Source of the DNA: Rhizobium sp. SL86
GTDB taxonomy: Bacteria; Pseudomonadota; Alphaproteobacteria; Rhizobiales; Rhizobiaceae
DNA length: 64,000 nt
NCBI RefSeq assembly: GCF_026672545.1
Contig: NZ_JAPPRJ010000009.1
Span: 434,001-498,000, forward strand
Direction of reading: 5' to 3'
This document shows, piece by piece, positions 16,515 through 24,043 of this stretch (its first letter is position 1; each line of letters begins with the position of its first letter). Below the pieces are notes generated by a model. It had not been told where the DNA came from. It searched no databases and saw only the letters and a program-made list of their open reading frames with translations. A program made the position numbers and the translations under genes.

Positions 16515-17924
16515 ATGACGACCGCAAGCGACATCATGAAACAAATCAAGGAGAACGACGTCAAGTTCGTCGATCTGCGCTTCACCGACCCCAAGGGCAA
16601 GCTGCAGCACGTCACGATGGACGTTTCGGCCGTGGATGAAGACATGTTCGCCGATGGCGTCATGTTCGACGGTTCGTCGATTGCCGGCTGGAAGGCGATC
16701 AACGAGTCCGACATGGTCCTCATGCCCGACACGGCGACGGTCCATATGGACCCCTTCTTCGCCCAGTCGACCATGGTGGTCATCTGTGACATTCTCGATC
16801 CGATCTCGGGCGAAGCCTACAACCGCGATCCGCGCGGCACGGCCAAGAAGGCGGAAGCCTATCTCAAGGCGTCGGGTATCGGCGACACCGTTTTCGTCGG
16901 GCCGGAACCGGAATTCTTCGTCTTCGACGACGTGAAGTACAAGGCCGACCCCTACAACACCGGCTTCAAGCTCGATTCCTCCGAACTGCCGTCGAACGAC
17001 GACACGGATTACGAGACCGGCAACCTTGGCCACCGTCCGCGCGTCAAGGGCGGCTATTTCCCGGTCCCGCCGGTCGACAGTCTGCAGGACATGCGCTCTG
17101 AAATGCTGACGGTTCTCGCCGAAATGGGCGTTGTCGTCGAAAAGCATCACCACGAAGTGGCGTCTGCCCAGCACGAACTCGGCGTGAAGTTCGACACGCT
17201 GGTGCGCAATGCCGACAAGATGCAGATCTACAAGTATGTCGTGCACCAGGTCGCCAATGCTTATGGCAAGACGGCCACCTTCATGCCGAAGCCGGTCTAC
17301 GGCGACAACGGATCGGGCATGCACGTGCATCAATCGATCTGGAAGGATGGCAAGCCGACGTTTGCGGGCGATGAATATGCCGGCCTGTCGGAAAGCTGCC
17401 TCTATTACATCGGTGGCATCATCAAGCATGCCAAGGCCATCAACGCCTTCACCAACCCGACGACGAACTCCTACAAGCGTCTGGTTCCGGGTTATGAAGC
17501 GCCGGTTCTGCTCGCCTATTCGGCACGCAACCGTTCGGCCTCCTGCCGTATCCCGTTCGGCTCCGGCCCGAAGGCCAAGCGCGTCGAAGTGCGCTTCCCC
17601 GATCCGGCCCAGAACCCCTATCTCGGTTTTGCCGCCATGCTGATGGCTGGCCTCGACGGCATCAAGAACAAGATCCATCCGGGCAAGGCCATGGACAAGG
17701 ATCTTTACGATCTGCCGCCGAAGGAACTGAAGAAGATCCCGACGGTCTGCGGCAGCTTGCGCGAAGCCCTCGACAGCCTCGACAAGGACCGCAAGTTCCT
17801 GACCGCCGGCGGCGTGTTCGATGACGACCAGATCGACGCCTATATCGACCTGAAGATGCAGGAAGTCATGCGCTTCGAAATGACCCCGCATCCGGTCGAG
17901 TTCGACATGTATTATTCCGCCTGA
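16515..17924 (+). CDS. glnA: glutamine synthetase type I
   Basis: GlnA (469 residues) makes glutamine from glutamate, ammonia and ATP and forms dodecamers. The beta-Grasp domain carries MFDGSSIAGW (from residue 54), the catalytic part has VGPEPEFFVFD, NGSGMHVHQS and the ATP-binding KRLVPGYEAPV. Tyr398 in KDLYDLP is the adenylylation site, so activity is expected to be switched by GlnE. AAGGGAG lies upstream of the ATG. A short hairpin with CCGG arms lies in the 63-nt glnB-glnA spacer. A strong terminator follows. Confidence 0.98.
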   Translation: MTTASDIMKQIKENDVKFVDLRFTDPKGKLQHVTMDVSAVDEDMFADGVMFDGSSIAGWKAINESDMVLMPDTATVHMDPFFAQSTMVVICDILDPISGEAYNRDPRGTAKKAEAYLKASGIGDTVFVGPEPEFFVFDDVKYKADPYNTGFKLDSSELPSNDDTDYETGNLGHRPRVKGGYFPVPPVDSLQDMRSEMLTVLAEMGVVVEKHHHEVASAQHELGVKFDTLVRNADKMQIYKYVVHQVANAYGKTATFMPKPVYGDNGSGMHVHQSIWKDGKPTFAGDEYAGLSESCLYYIGGIIKHAKAINAFTNPTTNSYKRLVPGYEAPVLLAYSARNRSASCRIPFGSGPKAKRVEVRFPDPAQNPYLGFAAMLMAGLDGIKNKIHPGKAMDKDLYDLPPKELKKIPTVCGSLREALDSLDKDRKFLTAGGVFDDDQIDAYIDLKMQEVMRFEMTPHPVEFDMYYSA

Positions 17925-17952
17925 CCCCTTCCGTCAGGTCAGACACCATCCG

Positions 17953-17981
17953 CACCGGCAGCCCAGGCTGCCGGTGTTTTA
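17953..17981 (+). terminator. intrinsic terminator of glnBA
   Basis: CACCGGCAGCC (17953-17963) and GGCTGCCGGTG (17966-17976) form an 11-bp perfect stem, followed by TTTTA. It lies 29 nt after the glnA stop. Confidence 0.85.
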
Positions 17982-18038
17982 CGTTGAAGCATACCCCGTG
18001 TCCCACACCCGGTGAGACCGGCGGATCAGGAGAATGTG

Positions 18039-18965
18039 ATGCCCCGAAGCACAAGCAAGCCCCGTCCGCTCGACTGGGTCCTCTTCCTGCTCGTCCCGGT
18101 GTTCTTCTCCTCCAACATCATCTTCGGCCGGGGAATCACCGGCGATATCGGCCCTTTCATCACCGCCTTCCTGCGCTGGTTCGGTGCAACACTGATCATG
18201 GTGCCCTTCCTCTATCGGGATCGAGACGCCTGCCTCGCCTTCGTCAGGCAGCACAGCCGCCTGTGGCTTCTCCTTGGCGTGCTTGGCATGGGCATCTGCG
18301 GCGGGTTCGTCTACTGGGCGCTGACGCTGACGACGGCGTCGAACGCCACGCTGATCTACACGACATCCTCGCTTTTCATCATCCTGTTCCAGTGGCTGTT
18401 CGAGGGGCGCCGCCTGAACGGCCGGGAAATCCTCGGCATGATCATCGCCTTCGCCGGCGTCGCCGTCATCGTCCTCAAGGGGGATCCGGAAGCCGTCCGG
18501 CATTTCCGCTTTAATGTCGGCGATTTCGGCGTTCTCGTCGCCGCCGTCGCCTTTGCGGTCTATTCCATGCTGCTGCGCAAACCGGCAATCGCCACCATAA
18601 AACCGATCTCGCTCTTCGGGCTTCTGGCCGCCTCCGGCGCCTTGGTTCTGCTGCCGCCTGCCGTGATCGAGCTTTTTTCCGCAGCCCCGTTGCCGGACAG
18701 TGCCGACGACTGGCTGAAACTCGCCGGCATCATCGCTTTTGCCTCGCTCTCGGCCTTCTATTGTTTTCAGCATTCCGTGCGGGTCTTCGGCCCGGCAAAA
18801 GCCGGCATGACGCTTTATATGATGCCGCCGGTTTCGATCCTGCTGGCCATCCTGTTTCTGGGCGAAAGTTTCGAGGCCTATCATGCCGCGGGCATCGTGC
18901 TGGTCACCGGCGGGGTCGTTCTGGCAACCGCGCAGAAGCGGCAGGCGCTGAAGGCAGCCGGGTGA
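18039..18965 (+). CDS. EamA/DMT family transporter
   Basis: The 308-residue membrane protein has about ten hydrophobic segments arranged as two EamA repeats (for example FSSNIIFGRGITGDIGP in repeat one and SAFYCFQHSVRVFGPAKAG in repeat two). Members export amino acids, metabolites or drugs; the substrate here cannot be inferred. GGAG at 18029-18032 is 6 nt from the ATG at 18039, deciding the start. It stands alone between the glnA terminator and hspQ. Confidence 0.88.
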   Translation: MPRSTSKPRPLDWVLFLLVPVFFSSNIIFGRGITGDIGPFITAFLRWFGATLIMVPFLYRDRDACLAFVRQHSRLWLLLGVLGMGICGGFVYWALTLTTASNATLIYTTSSLFIILFQWLFEGRRLNGREILGMIIAFAGVAVIVLKGDPEAVRHFRFNVGDFGVLVAAVAFAVYSMLLRKPAIATIKPISLFGLLAASGALVLLPPAVIELFSAAPLPDSADDWLKLAGIIAFASLSAFYCFQHSVRVFGPAKAGMTLYMMPPVSILLAILFLGESFEAYHAAGIVLVTGGVVLATAQKRQALKAAG

Positions 18966-19000
18966 GCGTCCAGATTCTTGCGCTGTCTGAAACACTCACC

Positions 19001-19030
19001 CTTGATGTCAGTTTTGTGAATGCCCACATG
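19001..19030 (+). promoter_or_regulatory. candidate heat-shock (RpoH) promoter of hspQ
   Basis: CTTGAT at 19001-19006 and CCCACATG at 19023-19030 are separated by 16 nt and resemble the sigma-32 elements CTTGAA and CCCCATNT. The hspQ ATG follows 24 nt later. The match is by eye. Confidence 0.5.
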
Positions 19031-19053
19031 GGATGCGAAAGGAAATTCGCGCC

Positions 19054-19383
19054 ATGAAACAACGAAACGCAAAATTCACGATCGGCGAAGTCGTTCGCCA
19101 CAAGGTCTTTCCGTTCCGCGGAGTTGTGTTCGATGTGGACCCCGAATTTGCCAACACCGAAGAATGGTGGAACGCAATCCCGGCCGAAATCCGTCCACAC
19201 AAGGACCAGCCCTTCTACCATCTGCTGGCGGAAAACGACGAGACGGCCTATGTCGCCTATGTCTCCGAACAGAACCTGGAGCATGATGGCAGCGGCATTC
19301 CGCTGAAGAACCCGCAGATCGCCCAGATCTTCGAAGAAGCACCGTCGGGCCAGCTGAAGCCGAAGGCGATCCTCGCCCACTGA
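19054..19383 (+). CDS. hspQ: heat shock protein HspQ
   Basis: The 109-residue protein has the HspQ (YccV-like) signature FTIGEVVRHKVFPFRGVVFDVDPEF, then HLLAENDETAYVAYVSEQNL. HspQ binds hemimethylated DNA in E. coli and is a specificity enhancer and substrate of Lon. The ATG at 19054 gives the usual start MKQRNAKF; an in-frame ATG seven codons upstream is less likely. A heat-shock-type promoter lies just upstream and a hairpin follows the stop. Confidence 0.93.
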   Translation: MKQRNAKFTIGEVVRHKVFPFRGVVFDVDPEFANTEEWWNAIPAEIRPHKDQPFYHLLAENDETAYVAYVSEQNLEHDGSGIPLKNPQIAQIFEEAPSGQLKPKAILAH

Positions 19384-19405
19384 TCCTCCAAAGCCTGAAA
19401 CGCAG

Positions 19406-19428
19406 AAGGACGCCCGATGGGCGTCCTT
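19406..19428. terminator. hairpin between convergent hspQ and ialB-like genes
   Basis: AAGGACGCCC (19406-19415) and GGGCGTCCTT (19419-19428) form a perfect 10-bp stem with a 3-nt loop. There is no long T-run outside the stem, so efficiency is uncertain; it could serve both convergent genes. Confidence 0.6.
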
Positions 19429-19456
19429 CGAATGTGTACTGGTCTGATCAGCCTGA

Positions 19457-20092
19457 TTACTGGCCGGCCTTGGCGGCGTTCTGGGCGTCTTCCAGCTTCT
19501 TGCGCGCTTCTTCGGCCTTCTTCTGCATGCTTTCCTGCAGGCTGCGCTGGCTCTCAGCAAGCTGCGACTGCGAAATCGGCTTGCCATCGAAAGCGCCGGT
19601 GAAGCCGTTCAGCGAAACCTTGATCGGGTTTGCAGCGCGGCGGAAGTTGACCGAGGTGAAGACCACTTCCGTGCCCTTCTTGAGGCTGGCGATCATCGGG
19701 TCCGTCAGCGGAATTTCGGCCGTGCAGCGGTCCGGAATGCACAGAACGTAGTCGAGCTTCTGCGCCTTGGCGCCGTCGATCTGCATGGTGATGCCCGGCT
19801 GGATCAGGCGAGCCGAGGGAACCGACACCTGCATGATCTTCCGGTTCACCTGGCCTTCGACCGTGATGAGGCCAACGGCCGTGATCAGCTGGCCGTTCTG
19901 CGACAGAAGCACGTTCTGCACGGCGCAGACATCGCTATCGCCCTGCTTGTCGCAGGTCTTGAACCAGCCGAGCGGCGGGGCGCCGGCCGATGCGGCAGCG
20001 TCCTGCGCAATCGCAGCCACGGGGCCTGCACAGATGGACAGGGCAAGGGCGGACACAGCCGTCCTGATAACTTTGTGTGCGTTGATCGTCAT
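19457..20092 (-). CDS. invasion-associated locus B (IalB) family protein
   Basis: A 211-residue exported protein: signal peptide at residues about 1-30 (AVSALALSICAGPVAAIAQ), then the IalB domain with WFKTCDKQGDSDVCAVQN, QVSVPSARLIQPGI and LCIPDRCTAEIPL, whose cysteines probably form disulfides. The last 40 or so residues are charged and alanine/glutamine-rich and predicted to be a helix or coiled coil. IalB of Bartonella aids erythrocyte invasion, but homologues are widespread in free-living rhizobia and their role there is unclear. The ATG at 20092 is chosen because it directly precedes the signal peptide. Confidence 0.88.
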   Translation of the reverse strand: MTINAHKVIRTAVSALALSICAGPVAAIAQDAAASAGAPPLGWFKTCDKQGDSDVCAVQNVLLSQNGQLITAVGLITVEGQVNRKIMQVSVPSARLIQPGITMQIDGAKAQKLDYVLCIPDRCTAEIPLTDPMIASLKKGTEVVFTSVNFRRAANPIKVSLNGFTGAFDGKPISQSQLAESQRSLQESMQKKAEEARKKLEDAQNAAKAGQ

Positions 20093-20363
20093 ACCGAGAT
20101 CCGTCTCCTGAAAGCGGTTTTCCGAAGCCTGCAACGGCTGCTTCGTGCCGGGGGTCTTTCGCCACCACCTGTCGTTTAAATGAGGCAATTGAATGACCCG
20201 CCCGTTCGCCTCACCTGTTACATCGCCGATCCTTCGATATCCAGTCTTAACTTCATCGATTTGGCGTTTGCTTTGAAGTTTCGTGGATCGGCAATTGGTT
20301 TTTGCCACGCCGATACGTTAGCTTTACGCGAATCACGCTTCCAACGTTTGACACGAGGTGACC
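20093..20363. other. 271-nt divergent intergenic region
   Basis: This AT-richer stretch separates the divergent ialB-like and yejA-like genes and presumably holds both promoters. No operator, RNA or repeat was recognised. Confidence 0.4.
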
Positions 20364-22175
20364 ATGCGCCGCCTGACATTGTTGTCCCTGACCCTTGTTC
20401 TTTTCGCCGGCCAGACGCTGGCCGACCCCGTCCACGGCATTGCCATGCACGGCACACCGGCCCTGCCTGCCGATTACAAGCACTTTCCTTACGTCAATCC
20501 GGATGTGAAGAAGGGCGGCAAGATCGCCTATGGCGTCGTCGGCACCTATGACAGCCTGAACCCCTTTAACCTGAAGAGCATCCGCACCACCGCACGCGGC
20601 ATGTGGGACAACATCTTCGGCAACCTTGTCTACGAATCACTGATGGTGCGCTCGTCCGACGAACCGTTTGCGCTTTACGGTCTGCTGGCGGAAAGCGTCG
20701 AATGGGATGAAAACCGCACCTTCATCCAGTTCAATCTCAACCCGAAGGCAAAATGGTCGGACGGCCAGCCGGTAACGCCGGAGGATGTCATCTTTTCGCT
20801 GGAGGTCCTGCGCGACAAGGGCCGCACCCCGTTCAGCAACCGTCTGAAGCCGGTCGACAAGATGGAAAAGGTTGGTGCACACAGCGTGCGCTTCACCTTC
20901 AACAACAAGGTCGATCGCGAGTTTCCTCTGATTCTCGCCTTCGCCACGCCGATTCTGCCGAAACATGCGATCGATGCGGCAACCTTCGACCAGTCGACGC
21001 TGAACATCCCCGTCGGCTCCGGACCGTACAAGGTGAAGTCCGTTACCCCCGGCCAGAAGATCGTCTACGAGCGCGATCCCAACTACTGGGGCAAGGACGT
21101 GCCCGCCAAGGTCGGTTTCGACAATTACGACGAGATCTCCGTCGAATATTTCCTGCAGGAGAACACGCTGTTCGAAGCCTTCAAGAAGGGCGCGATCGAC
21201 GTTTATCTCGAGGGCAATCCGACGCACTGGTCACGCGCCTATGATTTTCCGGCCGCCAGCAATGGCGACGTGGTGAAGGACGTCTTCAAGCCGGAACTGC
21301 CGACCGGCATGCTGGGTTTCGTCTTTAACCTGCGCCGGCCGATCTTCCAGAATGCCGGCGTGCGCGAGGCCCTGTCGATGGCCTTCGATTTCGAATGGGC
21401 CAATCGCAACCTGTTTGATGGCGCCTATACGCGCACCGAAAGTTTCTGGCAGAACTCGCGCCTCTCCTCGCTCGGCCGTGCAGCCGATGAGAAGGAACTG
21501 TCCATCCTCGGATCGGCAAAGGACCGGATCTCGCCGGATATTCTCGCCGGCAAACCGACCCTGTTGGTATCGGATGGCTCGGGCGGCGACCGCAAGATCC
21601 TCAAGGAAGTGGTCGAGACACTGAAGAAGGCCGGTTATGGAATCAAGAATGGCAAGATGGCGGACGCCTCCGGCACCCCGCTCGCCTTCGAGATCATGAC
21701 GCAGAACCAGGACCAGGAGAAAGTCGCGATCGCCTATCAGCGTACGCTGAAGATGATCGGCGTCGAGGTGTCGATCCGCACCGTCGATGATGCGCAGTAC
21801 CAGAGCCGGTCCGGCTCCTTCGATTACGACGTGATCATGAAGTCCTATCCCTCGTCGCTGTCGCCGGGCATCGAGCAGGTCGGGCGCTGGGGCTCCGATT
21901 CGAGGGACCGTCCCGGTAGCTTCAATTTCGCCGGCCTTGGCGATGCGGATGTCGATCGCGCCATCCAGGCCATGCTGAATGCCCGCAGCACGGAGGATTT
22001 CACGGCGGCTGTCCGCGCTTATGACCGGCTGCTGCTCTCCGGTCACTATCTCGTGCCGCTTTACCATATCGGCGAACAATGGGTTGCGCGCTGGAAGCAT
22101 ATAGAGCATCCCAGCGCAACGCCGCTCTACGGTTATCAATTGCCGACCTGGTGGGATGCCCGCGCCCAGAAGTAA
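20364..22175 (+). CDS. extracellular solute-binding protein family 5, YejA-like
   Basis: The 603-residue protein has a signal peptide (LTLLSLTLVLFAGQTLA-DP) and an SBP_bac_5 domain; its start MHGTPALPADYKHFPYVNPDVKKGG and length are typical of the YejA subgroup that binds oligopeptides or microcin C-like compounds for the YejBEF transporter. Here no permease or ATPase gene adjoins it, so its membrane partners must be encoded elsewhere. The ATG at 20364 follows GAGGTGA. The next gene, a FrnE-like protein, starts 34 nt downstream on the same strand. Confidence 0.88.
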   Translation: MRRLTLLSLTLVLFAGQTLADPVHGIAMHGTPALPADYKHFPYVNPDVKKGGKIAYGVVGTYDSLNPFNLKSIRTTARGMWDNIFGNLVYESLMVRSSDEPFALYGLLAESVEWDENRTFIQFNLNPKAKWSDGQPVTPEDVIFSLEVLRDKGRTPFSNRLKPVDKMEKVGAHSVRFTFNNKVDREFPLILAFATPILPKHAIDAATFDQSTLNIPVGSGPYKVKSVTPGQKIVYERDPNYWGKDVPAKVGFDNYDEISVEYFLQENTLFEAFKKGAIDVYLEGNPTHWSRAYDFPAASNGDVVKDVFKPELPTGMLGFVFNLRRPIFQNAGVREALSMAFDFEWANRNLFDGAYTRTESFWQNSRLSSLGRAADEKELSILGSAKDRISPDILAGKPTLLVSDGSGGDRKILKEVVETLKKAGYGIKNGKMADASGTPLAFEIMTQNQDQEKVAIAYQRTLKMIGVEVSIRTVDDAQYQSRSGSFDYDVIMKSYPSSLSPGIEQVGRWGSDSRDRPGSFNFAGLGDADVDRAIQAMLNARSTEDFTAAVRAYDRLLLSGHYLVPLYHIGEQWVARWKHIEHPSATPLYGYQLPTWWDARAQK

Positions 22176-22209
22176 GCGCCGCCCTCCAACAACCCGAAAG
22201 GACAAGACC

Positions 22210-22881
22210 ATGGAAAGACTGACGATCGACCTCGTATCCGACGTGGTCTGCCCCTGGTGCTACCTCGGCAAGGCCCGTCTCGAACTGGCGATTGCCGAGG
22301 TGCAGGATACGGTCGGCATCGACATCAACTGGCGGCCCTACCGTCTCAATCCGGATTATCCGCCGGAAGGCGTCGACCAGAAGGCAGCGCTGGAAGCCAA
22401 GCTCGGCGGGGCAGAAGCCGTCTCCCGCGGGCATGCCATGTTGTCCGAGCTCGGCCGGGAGGTCGGCATCGCTTTTGATTTCGACGCAATCAAGATCGGC
22501 CCGAACACGCTCGATGCGCACCGCCTGATCCATTGGGCGATGACGGAAAGCCGCGAGCACCAGGACCGTGTCGTAACGCTGTTGTTCAAGGCGAATTTCG
22601 AAGAGGGCCGCAATGTCGGCGACCATGCCGTGCTGCTCGACATCGCCGAACAGGCGGGGCTGGAGCGTTCGGTGATTGCCGCCCTTCTCGCCTCCGAGGC
22701 CGACAAGGATCTGGTGATCGGCGAGATCGCCGCCGCCCAGAAGATGGGCGTCAATGGCGTTCCCTTCTTCATCATCGACCAGCAATATGCCGTCAGCGGC
22801 GCACAGACGCCAGATGTGCTGGCCGATGCCTTCCGGCAGATCGCCGCCGCCAAGGCCGAAGCGCGCGCAAATCTCAACTGA
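22210..22881 (+). CDS. DsbA family oxidoreductase, FrnE-like
   Basis: This 223-residue thioredoxin-fold protein of the 2-hydroxychromene-2-carboxylate isomerase/DsbA family has Cys14-Pro-Trp-Cys17 in SDVVCPWCYLGK, an alpha-helical insertion, and the cis-proline motif GVNGVPFFII. It lacks a signal peptide, so it acts in the cytoplasm. FrnE of Deinococcus is a disulfide isomerase linked to oxidative stress; the function here is inferred. AAGGA precedes the ATG at 22210. It may be co-transcribed with the yejA-like gene. Confidence 0.9.
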   Translation: MERLTIDLVSDVVCPWCYLGKARLELAIAEVQDTVGIDINWRPYRLNPDYPPEGVDQKAALEAKLGGAEAVSRGHAMLSELGREVGIAFDFDAIKIGPNTLDAHRLIHWAMTESREHQDRVVTLLFKANFEEGRNVGDHAVLLDIAEQAGLERSVIAALLASEADKDLVIGEIAAAQKMGVNGVPFFIIDQQYAVSGAQTPDVLADAFRQIAAAKAEARANLN

Positions 22882-22957
22882 GCGCGGCGACACAATTGAC
22901 GCATCAGTGCGACAGGCCTAATTCCGTCTAAAGTCTCCCACCTGACGGAATGCCCGC

Positions 22958-23896
22958 GTGTCCTCCTCCTCCGATACCACTTTCAAGGGCGTCGTCATCG
23001 CCCTCCTCTGCTTTGCCGCCTATTCCTTCAGCGATGCTGCCGTAAAGCTTGTGGATGGCCGTGTGCCGCCCTTCCAGGCCGGTTTTATTGGAACGCTCGT
23101 CGGATTTGCGGCCGTGCCCTTCCTGCTGAAGCGCGGCGACAGCTGGCGCGACATGCTGCGCACGACGAACCGGCCGCTCTGGTTGTTGCGCTTCGTCTGC
23201 TCCTCGATCGGCACCGTCGGCAGCATCATCGCCTTTACCGAACTCTCCATGGCGGAAGCCTTCTGCCTGATCTTCCTGCTGCCATCCTTCGCCACCATCA
23301 TGTCGGTGATCTTCCTGAAGGAACAGGTGGGGATGAAACGCTGGGCCGCCGTCATCGTCGGCTTTATCGGCGTACTGATCGTGTTGAGGCCGGGTTTTCG
23401 CGAACTCTCGATCGGCCACCTGACGGCACTCGCCTCCGGCTTCACCGGCGCCGTTTCCGTCATCATCTATCGCTACCTGGGGCCGAGCGAAAAGAACATC
23501 TCGATGTATGGCGCGGGTCTGCTCGGCGGCCTGATCGTCTGCGCCGTGGCGATGATCCCGCAATGGACGACACCGACGTTTTACGACCTCTCGCTTCTCG
23601 TCGTCTTCGGCCTGCTCGCCGCCGTCGGCACGGTTCTGTTGATGATCGCCTCCTTCTACGCGCCGGCCGCCATCGTCACGCCGCTGCAATACAGCCAGAT
23701 GCTCTGGGCGATCCTGCTCGGTTATCTGATCTTTGGCGATCACGTCGATCTGTGGATGGGCGTTGGCATCGCGCTGATCGTCGGCTCCGGACTGCTGACA
23801 TTGGTACGGGAGCGCAAGCGCGGCACGCCCCTTCCGCCGCCAGTCGCCGGGCAAACGGAAGCGGCATTGGCGGTGAAGCCGGAAGAGGAACGGTAA
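22958..23896 (+). CDS. EamA/DMT family transporter
   Basis: A 312-residue protein with about ten membrane segments in two EamA repeats (AAYSFSDAAVKLVDG near the N-terminus; LQYSQMLWAILLGYLIFGD in repeat two) and a proline-rich hydrophilic tail. The start is GTG at 22958; no in-frame ATG or strong ribosome site is seen nearby. It differs clearly from the other DMT transporter in the window, so this is not a recent duplication. Substrate unknown. Confidence 0.85.
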   Translation: MSSSSDTTFKGVVIALLCFAAYSFSDAAVKLVDGRVPPFQAGFIGTLVGFAAVPFLLKRGDSWRDMLRTTNRPLWLLRFVCSSIGTVGSIIAFTELSMAEAFCLIFLLPSFATIMSVIFLKEQVGMKRWAAVIVGFIGVLIVLRPGFRELSIGHLTALASGFTGAVSVIIYRYLGPSEKNISMYGAGLLGGLIVCAVAMIPQWTTPTFYDLSLLVVFGLLAAVGTVLLMIASFYAPAAIVTPLQYSQMLWAILLGYLIFGDHVDLWMGVGIALIVGSGLLTLVRERKRGTPLPPPVAGQTEAALAVKPEEER

Positions 23897-23953
23897 GCCC
23901 CTCGCCCGGCTTGCGGGAAGAGAGGCTTTTGCGACGGAAAAGCTTGTGAATTT

Positions 23954-24008
23954 GCCCCTCATCCGGCCTGCCGGCCACCTTCTCCCCGTAGAACGGGGAG
24001 AAGGAGAA
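23954..24008. repeat. rhizobial palindromic repeat with strong hairpin
   Basis: The element begins CCCCTCATCCGGCCTGCCGGCC and ends in an 11-bp perfect stem: CCTTCTCCCCG at 23978-23988 and CGGGGAGAAGG at 23994-24004. From memory, this sequence type is a common dispersed intergenic repeat of Rhizobiaceae. It sits between the convergent DMT gene and mfd and may act as a bidirectional terminator. Confidence 0.7.
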
Positions 24009-24043
24009 TCGCTCAACCGCCGCCATCACCGCAGAGAAGTGCG

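Noticed and set aside
18039..23896. Two EamA transporters as a duplicated segment
   Set aside because: The two proteins are only distantly similar and flanked by different genes.
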